Source: Spirochaetota bacterium (GTDB lineage Bacteria; Spirochaetota; Spirochaetia; DSM-2461). From it: a stretch of DNA of 37,573 nt. Below are positions 8,762-15,763 of the stretch, one piece after another. Within the stretch, counting starts at the first letter, position 1; every line of letters starts with the position of its first letter. Location: positions 1 to 37,573 of the forward strand of contig QNBK01000004.1 of NCBI GenBank assembly GCA_003644105.1, in the 5' to 3' direction. Below the pieces are notes generated by a model that did no database searches, was not told where the DNA came from, and saw nothing but the letters and a program-made list of their open reading frames with translations. A program made the position numbers and the translations under genes.

Positions 8762-10291
8762 ATGGGCGAAGTGAGTAACGAAGTCCGAAGACTGGAAACC
8801 CTCATAGAGATAAATTCTCTTATTAATTCTCAATACAGAGATGTAAGGGTTTTACTGTCAAGGATTATGGAATCAGCTGAACGGCTGATCGGCACCGATG
8901 CATCTTCCCTCCTTCTAGTAGATTCAGGCACAAACCAGCTTTATTTTGAAATTGCTCTTGGAGACAAGGGTGAAGATGTCAAGAAGTACACCCTGGAAAT
9001 GGGTGAGGGCATTGCCGGCTGGGTGGCCCTTAATAACCGGTCACTGGTTGTTAATGATGCTGGAAGCGATCCCAGACACTGTTCTCTTATCGGGGAAGAT
9101 ACCGGATATAAGACTGATATGCTGATTGCAGTACCCTTACGGGCCAAGGATGAGGTGATTGGTGTTCTTGAGGTAATCAACAAGTCTGATGGCAATAATT
9201 TTAATAATGATGACCTCAGGTTCCTTGAGGTTCTAGCCGATCAGGCTTCGATAGCAATTCAAAACGCCCGGGATTTCGGTCAACTCAGCAGTGAACTTGA
9301 TCGGTTGAGAACCCGTGTTGTTACTGATTCAGCCCAGAGGGACCAAGAGTTGGTGTGGAAAAGTCCGAAGACCGAAGCACTTCTTACCCAAGCTGATAGA
9401 ATCGCTTTATCTGATTCACCAGTTCTGATACTCGGGGAGAGCGGAACCGGAAAAGAACTGCTGGCAGATCGGCTTCACAACTATTCAAACAGAGCCGCCG
9501 GGCCTTTCATTAAGGTAAATTGTGCAGCTATCCCAGCCGATCTCATCGAATCTGAGCTTTTCGGCTATGTAAAAGGTGCTTTTACCGATGCTGTCAGAGA
9601 TAAATCCGGTTTTTTTGAACGGGCAGGCGGTGGTTCGTTATTCCTGGATGAGATTGCGGAACTTTCACTTTCGGCACAGGCAAAACTTCTTCGGGTTCTG
9701 CAAAACGGAACTTATCAAAGGGTAGGCGGTGAGGTTGATGTTACCGTTGATGTCAGGGTAATTGCCGCCACTAATAAAGATCTTGGAATCTCGGTCGACA
9801 GCGGTACATTTAGACAGGATTTGTACTACAGACTGGCTGTATTACCGATAGAAGTACCGCCGCTTCGTGACAGGGTTGAGGATATAGAGTTTCTCGCTCA
9901 TTATTTTCTTGACGGATTTAAGTTGGAACGAAAGGATGTTCCTTCAGATTTCAGTCTTGAGGCCCTGGAAGTATTGCTCTCTTACCGATGGCCGGGTAAT
10001 GTCAGGGAATTACAGAATGCTGTAGAACGTGCGGTAATTACATGCAGAGGGAAAAAAGAAATTACACCTTTGGATTTGGCTCTGCCAGGTAAGAACCGTG
10101 AGAATACTGAGTATAAAGGAAAGAATCTTAAGGATTCTGTAACATTGTTTAAAAAGAGTTTTGTAAGGGAAGTTCTATTTGCCCATGGCGGGAATCAAAC
10201 CCTTGCTGCGAATGCTCTCGGGATACAGAGAACTTACCTGTCCCGTATGATTAAAGAATTGAATATTAACCACCGAGGAGATGAAGCATAA
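8762..10291 (+). CDS. Sigma-54-dependent activator with N-terminal GAF domain
   Basis: An enhancer-binding protein that remodels RNA polymerase-sigma-54 by ATP hydrolysis. A GAF domain (about residues 20-172) replaces the usual receiver domain, so activity should be gated by a small ligand rather than by phosphorylation. The AAA+ domain (about 203-430) has Walker A GESGTGKE (225-232), the sigma-54 contact loop GAFTDA (272-277), Walker B SLFLDEI and the WPGNVRELQN sensor region. A Fis-type helix-turn-helix ends the protein (NQTLAANALGIQRTYLSRMI). The GAF ends with NKSDGNNFNNDD, close to the NKxnFxxxDE motif of cyclic-nucleotide GAFs, although similar motifs occur widely. The intact GAFTDA loop argues for true sigma-54 dependence. 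The next gene begins right after the stop. Confidence 0.9.
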   Translation: MGEVSNEVRRLETLIEINSLINSQYRDVRVLLSRIMESAERLIGTDASSLLLVDSGTNQLYFEIALGDKGEDVKKYTLEMGEGIAGWVALNNRSLVVNDAGSDPRHCSLIGEDTGYKTDMLIAVPLRAKDEVIGVLEVINKSDGNNFNNDDLRFLEVLADQASIAIQNARDFGQLSSELDRLRTRVVTDSAQRDQELVWKSPKTEALLTQADRIALSDSPVLILGESGTGKELLADRLHNYSNRAAGPFIKVNCAAIPADLIESELFGYVKGAFTDAVRDKSGFFERAGGGSLFLDEIAELSLSAQAKLLRVLQNGTYQRVGGEVDVTVDVRVIAATNKDLGISVDSGTFRQDLYYRLAVLPIEVPPLRDRVEDIEFLAHYFLDGFKLERKDVPSDFSLEALEVLLSYRWPGNVRELQNAVERAVITCRGKKEITPLDLALPGKNRENTEYKGKNLKDSVTLFKKSFVREVLFAHGGNQTLAANALGIQRTYLSRMIKELNINHRGDEA

Positions 10292-10963
10292 ATGAAAAAT
10301 GAAGCGACAGAGTTAACACTGAAAGAGAAAATTAACGACGGATTAACACGGCATTGGAAATTGGCGACAATAATTTTTACCACTTTACTAATTATAATGG
10401 CCGTAATTCTGGTTATCGGATATTTAAACAGAGGAAAGGTTGCAGAATCTGCAATGCTGGCAGAGGATATTCAATCTTCTTATACCGCCTGGATGCAGGA
10501 AGCTCCGGAAAACCGCGATGATACAGAGCTTGAAGATATGATATCCAGAGCACTTGAAGACTATCCGAAAATGTTTGCAGCTCAAAGAGCTTTGTTCACC
10601 CGAGGGCTAATGGCTCTTGAGAACAAAGAATGGGATGTGGCGTCTGAAGCATTTGAAACTCTTGCCGATAATTGGGACGAAAGCTACCTGGCACCGGTGA
10701 GTCTGTACAATGCCGGAGCTGCCCGGGAAGAAGCCGGCGATCCGGAAGGGGCTGGAGCATTATGGCAGCGTCTGGTTGATAACTATGCAGAAGTTTCTCC
10801 TGATGCACCTGAAGCGCTTTTTAATCTGGGAAGATTAGCTGAAGAAAATGGCGACACATCCGAGGCTGTCGGCTTTTACAAAGATGTGAACTCAAGATTT
10901 CCCAAGAGCAGGTGGACGGATCTTTCGAAAAGCCGTATTCTGGTCTTGGAAGGCCGCTCATAA
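10292..10963 (+). CDS. Membrane-anchored TPR protein, YfgM-like
   Basis: A protein of 223 residues with a short cytoplasmic N-terminus, one membrane span at about residues 24-46 (LATIIFTTLLIIMAVILVIGY) and a C-terminal domain of TPR-like helical pairs (MFAAQRALFTRGLMALENKE; APEALFNLGRLAEENGDTSE). The architecture resembles YfgM/TPR_21 proteins, which expose TPRs to the periplasm and work with envelope chaperones; that match is by architecture only. The start follows the sigma-54 activator stop with no gap, and a GGAG site lies within the previous gene, so co-expression with the regulator is likely. It could be a partner of the CHASE2 cyclase encoded next, but there is no direct evidence. Confidence 0.78.
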   Translation: MKNEATELTLKEKINDGLTRHWKLATIIFTTLLIIMAVILVIGYLNRGKVAESAMLAEDIQSSYTAWMQEAPENRDDTELEDMISRALEDYPKMFAAQRALFTRGLMALENKEWDVASEAFETLADNWDESYLAPVSLYNAGAAREEAGDPEGAGALWQRLVDNYAEVSPDAPEALFNLGRLAEENGDTSEAVGFYKDVNSRFPKSRWTDLSKSRILVLEGRS

Positions 10964-11001
10964 AACAAGGTTAATTTGCCCTGGATAAGCCTTAACAGGC
11001 A

Positions 11002-11032
11002 TCCCCCTTCGGGATATCCCGGCAGAGGGGGA
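11002..11032 (+). promoter_or_regulatory. Hairpin covering the Shine-Dalgarno of the cyclase gene
   Basis: TCCCCC (11002-11007) can pair with GGGGGA (11027-11032), which is the likely ribosome site of the following TTG start at 11036. Between them lies the perfect palindrome CGGGATATCCCG (11010-11021), able to form an inner CGGG/CCCG stem. Folding would hide the ribosome site. If the cyclase instead starts at 10976 the hairpin is inside the coding region. Confidence 0.45.
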
Positions 11033-11035
11033 GTC

Positions 11036-13408
11036 TTGAGTTCTAACAGTAATTTTAAGCATACCTTTTTTTCACCGAAATACTTTGGAATGATGATAGG
11101 TGTTATTATTTTTCTTCTGTTTGTCGGATTGGGTTATCTGACGGATGGCCTTAAAAATCTTGAAACCCAAGTGATGGATCTTCATCTCAACCTGAAGAAT
11201 ACATGGCAGGTTCAATCAAGGGACGGCAGCGTAACCAGGGAAAACAAATCCAGTAAACTCTCCGATGATATTGTTATAATCGGTGTTGATAATAAATCCC
11301 TGGAAACCTACGGTCAGTGGCCGTTCCCTCGGCGGATACATGCGGATTTATTGAATTCCTTTTCAAGAATCAAAGATCAGAATCAACGGGAATCTGCTGT
11401 TCTTCTGGACTTTCTCTTCAATGAGACGGCTGACAGAGCCTATGAAGATGTTATTCTTCTTGACTCCATTAAAGAAAACGGGAATGTTTCTCTTCAAACA
11501 CTTCACACAACTCTCCCTATAAACTCATATGATCAGGATGCTTTAACAGACAGATTTCAAATACTTCTGGATAATTACGGTGAGTTGAAGAATATTAAGG
11601 GGGACTTGTCAAAAGTGTCCCCTCAATACGGAATTGAATCGCCTCTGATACCCTATGGCAGAGCAATTAATTCTTATGGCCATGCTACCTACAAAGAAGA
11701 TTACGATAAAACCCATCGTCGTCTTCAGTTGGTTTCCAGGTATAGCATTCAGATAAACGAATATACGTTTAAAGATCTGAAACCTGGTATGGATTTCGGA
11801 GTTATCAACAGGGGACACCTGGCATGGGAAAATGAAAGTGGAGCCCTTGAAACTGTCCAGCTGCCCCTGGATTCAGAGTCTTTGGATAATCTGAGTAAAG
11901 ATATACAGCGCCGTGGATTAAAAGGTATGACTCTGCCGGATTACAAGTTTACCTCGTATGAGGATCATTTTATTCCGGCCATTTCCCTGACTCTAGCTCT
12001 ACAGTACTTTAATAAGAGCCTCGATGATGTAGAGGTAGTCTACGGTTCTCACATTTTAATACCTTCACCCATGAAATGGGATAAAACTTCCGGGATCTGG
12101 ACTCCATATATTATTCCCGGCAATGCTGAGACCGAGTATATAGTGATACCCATAGACGATGGCGGCAACATGCTGATTAATTTTATGGGCCCTAAATCTT
12201 CCGCTATTCAGGGTGAGTATAGAACGTTCCCCGTACGAAGTTATTCCCGGTTTGCACAGATTGCTCCCGGAATGAACTCTGAAACCTGGAATAAAACCAA
12301 TGGTCTCGGCGGGAAAGTCGTAATGGTGGGAGCTTTTACTCTGGGTATGGCCGATGATGAAAAGCCGACACCAATGGGTCTGATGTTCGGCGTGGAAATA
12401 CACGCCAACGCTCTGAATACCATACTCATGGAAAACTTTATTCAAAAGCCGCCGGTGTGGGTGAACACCCTGGTGTTGCTTATTCTGATTCTTTTCTTTG
12501 CTTTCATTACATCAAGGATGAAGGGGCTTGCTTGGTCGGTGGTAATACTTCTGGCGTTTGTTGTGGTGTCATTTCTGACAATTACCATCCTGTTTGAATA
12601 CCAGGGTATCCTGATTGACTGGGCGACTCCGATAATTGCTGTGATTTGTACCTTTGTAGCTGTTGTAATTTATAGAGTTTTTACCGCTGAAAAAGATAAA
12701 CGGCAGATAAAAAATGTTTTTGGACAGTTTATTGCACCGGAACTGGTTGAGGAACTTGCCGTTTCACCGCCGGAGCTGGGTGGTAATAATATCAACGGTA
12801 CGGTTCTTTTTTCAGATATCAGGGACTTCTCAGGACTCTCTCTCCGGCAGGATGCGCCAACTCTTGTACATATTCTAAATGATTATCTGACTGTGATGAC
12901 CGACAACATGGTTATCGATTACAACGGCACCCTGGACAAGTATATCGGTGATGCCATCATGACATTCTGGGGCGCACCCAAGGAATATGAGGATCATGCG
13001 GTTAAGGCCTGTAAATCGGCCATAGCCCAGATACGGCTTCTTGACAGTCTGAATCCCAGTCTTATGGAAAAGTATAATGAGAGATTGGCAATCGGGATTG
13101 GTATCAATTCAGGTTCAAAAGAAGGTAAGGATCTTATGGTGGCGTACATGGGAAGTGAAGGGCGGAAGAACTACACAGCCATGGGTGATGCAGTAAATCT
13201 GGCCAGCCGCCTGGAAGGTGTCAATAAAAAATACAAATCAACAATACTGATCAGTGAGGATACCTACGATCTGATTAAACATGATGACAATTTTGTTGTT
13301 AGAGAGATTGATGAGATTCGTGTGAAAGGGCGTAACAAACCAGTCACTATATTTGAGCTGATTGACTATGAGGGTGAGCTTAAGGATGGTTTTGGTGATG
13401 GGGAGTAG
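11036..13408 (+). CDS. CHASE2-domain class III adenylate/guanylate cyclase
   Basis: A membrane receptor that makes a cyclic nucleotide. After a first membrane span (GVIIFLLFVGLGYL) comes a large extracytoplasmic CHASE2 domain with its signature VIIGVDNKSLETYGQWPFPRR, then three membrane spans (VNTLVLLILILFFAF; VVILLAFVVVSFL; TPIIAVICTFVAVVI) and a cytoplasmic class III cyclase domain. The two metal-binding aspartates are in LFSDIRDFS and KYIGDAIMTFWGAP, substrate-determining Lys in LDKYIGD and Asp in AMGDAVNLASR, whose Asn and Arg are the transition-state residues. These fit ATP as substrate, by family rule. I prefer the TTG at 11036 (GAGGGGGAG just upstream; 790 aa); TTG 10976 is the longer alternative. 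A lipoprotein gene follows after 11 bases. Confidence 0.9.
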   Translation: MSSNSNFKHTFFSPKYFGMMIGVIIFLLFVGLGYLTDGLKNLETQVMDLHLNLKNTWQVQSRDGSVTRENKSSKLSDDIVIIGVDNKSLETYGQWPFPRRIHADLLNSFSRIKDQNQRESAVLLDFLFNETADRAYEDVILLDSIKENGNVSLQTLHTTLPINSYDQDALTDRFQILLDNYGELKNIKGDLSKVSPQYGIESPLIPYGRAINSYGHATYKEDYDKTHRRLQLVSRYSIQINEYTFKDLKPGMDFGVINRGHLAWENESGALETVQLPLDSESLDNLSKDIQRRGLKGMTLPDYKFTSYEDHFIPAISLTLALQYFNKSLDDVEVVYGSHILIPSPMKWDKTSGIWTPYIIPGNAETEYIVIPIDDGGNMLINFMGPKSSAIQGEYRTFPVRSYSRFAQIAPGMNSETWNKTNGLGGKVVMVGAFTLGMADDEKPTPMGLMFGVEIHANALNTILMENFIQKPPVWVNTLVLLILILFFAFITSRMKGLAWSVVILLAFVVVSFLTITILFEYQGILIDWATPIIAVICTFVAVVIYRVFTAEKDKRQIKNVFGQFIAPELVEELAVSPPELGGNNINGTVLFSDIRDFSGLSLRQDAPTLVHILNDYLTVMTDNMVIDYNGTLDKYIGDAIMTFWGAPKEYEDHAVKACKSAIAQIRLLDSLNPSLMEKYNERLAIGIGINSGSKEGKDLMVAYMGSEGRKNYTAMGDAVNLASRLEGVNKKYKSTILISEDTYDLIKHDDNFVVREIDEIRVKGRNKPVTIFELIDYEGELKDGFGDGE

Positions 13409-13419
13409 GGGGATGTTCT

Positions 13420-14403
13420 TTGCCTAGAAAAGGATATATCCCGTTAATAGCCAGTGTTTTAATTCTCAGTTTAATCAGTTGCGGTCTTCCGGATTATTCT
13501 TCTTTGGAAAAACCTGTCATGATGACAAAAGTTGATTTCGTTGATGATCCTGCAGAACCTGACCTGCCCAATACCGTCATTGCTTTTAAAACTCCTGTAA
13601 ATGACACAAATATCCTTGGATATTCCATTTTCTATAAAGTTTACTATAGTGATACTGAAGATCCTGATTTTATATTGCAACCTGGGGCACTTCCCGAAAC
13701 AAAAGTAGATAAAGATTATTTTGATGAGTTCACATATATAAATGATAATGTTGAAATGCAGCCGGGGGATTATATTCCTAATCAATGGGGCTATCTGAAA
13801 ATCGGCGAAGTTGGAAGTTCCGTTTTCGGAGAATATACAATAGAACATCCAGGTCCGGGTGAAGCTATTTATATTGACTTCGACCCTGATGGAGAGGGTG
13901 CCAGTCAATCTGATTCGAATCAAAGGTTGGAACCGGTTATTGGATATGATTACAATGGGACTTTATCGCCACATGTTACAGCCATAAAAACTCTGGCAAG
14001 AGGTTTTATAGATCCAAATGACGGATCAACATATTCTTTAACAACAGGTATTGATGAAAGACCAAGTGGGCTAAATCCTGGTGGGGATACATTCAGATCG
14101 TTTGTTAATGATTGGATGTTCGATCGTAATAATGATAATGATCATGTTTTTGATGGTGATTTGAGAAGAGCTTACAATATACTCTCCAACCATAATCAAC
14201 CAAGTGACTATCAAAATCTAGGAGATCCTTTTTTTTCTGGAGATCCATTGCCGGCAACACCTACTGGTGATGTGATAATAGGTTTTGTTGTGTACTCATT
14301 CGGCCGGAACATTTCAGGTGGACAATTTTCAAGTATTGCAAGTAAACCTGTCTATATTGGTGATATTAAGTATACTGATTTTTATGAATCAAGTAGTCGA
14401 TAG
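13420..14403 (+). CDS. Lipoprotein of unknown function
   Basis: The N-terminus (RKGYIPLIASVLILSLISCG) is a lipoprotein signal peptide with the lipobox LISC, so the mature protein is lipid-anchored at its cysteine. The TTG start has AGGGGGATG upstream and lies 11 bases after the cyclase stop, which suggests co-transcription. The mature part is acidic, rich in Asp, Asn, Tyr and Pro, with DRNNDNDHVFDGDLR resembling a calcium-binding loop, and looks beta-rich. No family is recognised. Its base composition is visibly more AT-rich than the neighbours, with several 60-base lines at 25-38% GC against about 47% in the cyclase domain. That points to fast divergence or later arrival. It may be the surface partner of the cyclase. 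Confidence 0.78.
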   Translation: MPRKGYIPLIASVLILSLISCGLPDYSSLEKPVMMTKVDFVDDPAEPDLPNTVIAFKTPVNDTNILGYSIFYKVYYSDTEDPDFILQPGALPETKVDKDYFDEFTYINDNVEMQPGDYIPNQWGYLKIGEVGSSVFGEYTIEHPGPGEAIYIDFDPDGEGASQSDSNQRLEPVIGYDYNGTLSPHVTAIKTLARGFIDPNDGSTYSLTTGIDERPSGLNPGGDTFRSFVNDWMFDRNNDNDHVFDGDLRRAYNILSNHNQPSDYQNLGDPFFSGDPLPATPTGDVIIGFVVYSFGRNISGGQFSSIASKPVYIGDIKYTDFYESSSR

Positions 14404-14500
14404 GTAATAATGTAGTAATTGAACAAAAACATATATTGGTGTCATGACGATAACTTACTGATGAAGTAATGTAAATTAAACTCCGATTATAGGTAACACA

Positions 14501-14779
14501 ATGAGAGAACTGATTCTGATATTTTCATATATCGTATGTGCATTTATTCCCGTCTTTATTTTCAGGAAATTCCGCAGCGGTTTTTCTGTAGGGATGTTCT
14601 GGGCAACCTGGCTGTTCAGCATAACTGGAGCATTTGCCGGCGGACTTTTTGGAACAGCCGCATTTGCCCACGCCGGATTATTCTGGGGATTCCCCGGCAG
14701 TATTCTCTCCGGACTCATTGGTGCATGGCTGTTATCCAGTTTGTTTATCAGGCTTAAGGAAATCCCTGGAAACTGGTAG
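14501..14779 (+). CDS. Small three-span membrane protein
   Basis: A 92-residue protein that is almost entirely hydrophobic, with three likely spans: ELILIFSYIVCAFIPVFIF, FWATWLFSITGAFAGGLFG and PGSILSGLIGAWLLSSLFI. The Gly-rich second and third helices recall the small GlsB/YeaQ/YmgE type of membrane protein, but I cannot confirm that family. An AGGTAAC site precedes the ATG. It stands alone, separated from the lipoprotein by 97 bases and from mazG by 171 bases; neither gap holds a convincing promoter or terminator. Two other overlapping frames in the ORF track are shadows. Confidence 0.6.
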   Translation: MRELILIFSYIVCAFIPVFIFRKFRSGFSVGMFWATWLFSITGAFAGGLFGTAAFAHAGLFWGFPGSILSGLIGAWLLSSLFIRLKEIPGNW

Positions 14780-14911
14780 GAGCCTAGGCGTCGCCGTCAT
14801 TCTTTTTCTATGCATAAATCATTTTTACCTCGCCCATAACTTCTGATAATGTATATTCTGTCTACCGGCAGTAATTGTATTATCTCCATGCTTTTGCTTA
14901 AAACCACCCCA

Positions 14912-14939
14912 TTGCTTTCAAGGCGATAATTCCGATAAT
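14912..14939 (+). promoter_or_regulatory. Weak sigma-70-like boxes before mazG
   Basis: TTGCTT (14912-14917) and GATAAT (14934-14939) are 16 bases apart just before the mazG start. The -10 box lies so close to the ATG at 14951 that the Shine-Dalgarno (AGGAAT) would be barely or not transcribed, so this is a weak candidate. The rest of the 171-base gap shows no clear structure. Confidence 0.2.
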
Positions 14940-14950
14940 CTATCAGGAAT

Positions 14951-15763
14951 ATGAACAAAGCAGACTCAGATGAAAATAATCAGGCTTTTATGGATTTCCT
15001 TGGTATCATAACAACTCTTCGCGGGCCGGATGGATGCCCATGGGATAAAGAGCAGACCGCTGAAAGTCTCAGAGCTCACCTTATCGAGGAGAGCTATGAG
15101 GCAGTTGAAGCAATTGAGGAAAACGATCCCGACCATGTCCGGGAAGAGCTTGGTGATGTTCTGTTACTCATCTCCATGATCAGCCAGATTTACTCTGAAA
15201 CCGATGATTTCACCATTAAGGATGTAATTGATGAAATTAGTGCCAAATTGATTCGTAGACACCCCCATGTATTTGGAGATGAGAAGGTTGAAGACGCTGA
15301 AGAGGTTTTAAAGAACTGGGATCGAATTAAAATCGATATTGAGGGAAGAGGTGCTGATTCATCGGTACTTGATGGGATACCCGGAAGCCTGCCCCCTTTG
15401 GAGCGTTCCTATAAGATCCAGAAAAAAGCCGCAAAAAGAGGCTTTGACTGGCCTGACATCAATGGCCCGAAAGATAAGATAATTGAGGAACTTAATGAAA
15501 TAGAGATTGCCGTTGAGGAAGAATCACCTGAAGATATCGAAGGAGAAATCGGGGATCTTTTATTTTCTGTGGTTAATTATTCCCGTCATCTCGGTATTGA
15601 TCCTGCTCTGGCCCTGGGTCGTACCAATCGGAAGTTCGAGAAAAGATTTAAATATGTGGAGTCAAGCATGCAGAAAGACAGTATTCCCATGAATCCCGAA
15701 AATATCGAGGTAATGGATCGTTACTGGGACTCTTCTAAGAAGGAAACGCAATCTCATACTTAA
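14951..15763 (+). CDS. mazG: Nucleoside triphosphate pyrophosphohydrolase MazG
   Basis: MazG hydrolyses NTPs and dNTPs to the monophosphate and pyrophosphate, clearing damaged nucleotides and, in E. coli, tempering ppGpp stress. Two tandem MazG helical domains are visible: the N-terminal one has GCPWDKEQTAESLRAHLIEE, EESYEAVEAI and EELGDVLLLI, carrying the ExxE-ExxD metal ligands, and RRHPHVFGD. The C-terminal one has FDWPDINGPKDKIIEELNEI and EIGDLLFSVVNYSRHL. Length 270 aa is typical. AGGA lies just upstream of the ATG. Its 3' end overlaps the convergent radical SAM gene by 29 bases. Confidence 0.94.
   Translation: MNKADSDENNQAFMDFLGIITTLRGPDGCPWDKEQTAESLRAHLIEESYEAVEAIEENDPDHVREELGDVLLLISMISQIYSETDDFTIKDVIDEISAKLIRRHPHVFGDEKVEDAEEVLKNWDRIKIDIEGRGADSSVLDGIPGSLPPLERSYKIQKKAAKRGFDWPDINGPKDKIIEELNEIEIAVEEESPEDIEGEIGDLLFSVVNYSRHLGIDPALALGRTNRKFEKRFKYVESSMQKDSIPMNPENIEVMDRYWDSSKKETQSHT

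Noticed and set aside
8745-8775. Possible -24/-12 (sigma-54) promoter around TTGGCATGG before the activator
   Set aside because: The GG element has no matching GC element at the right spacing.
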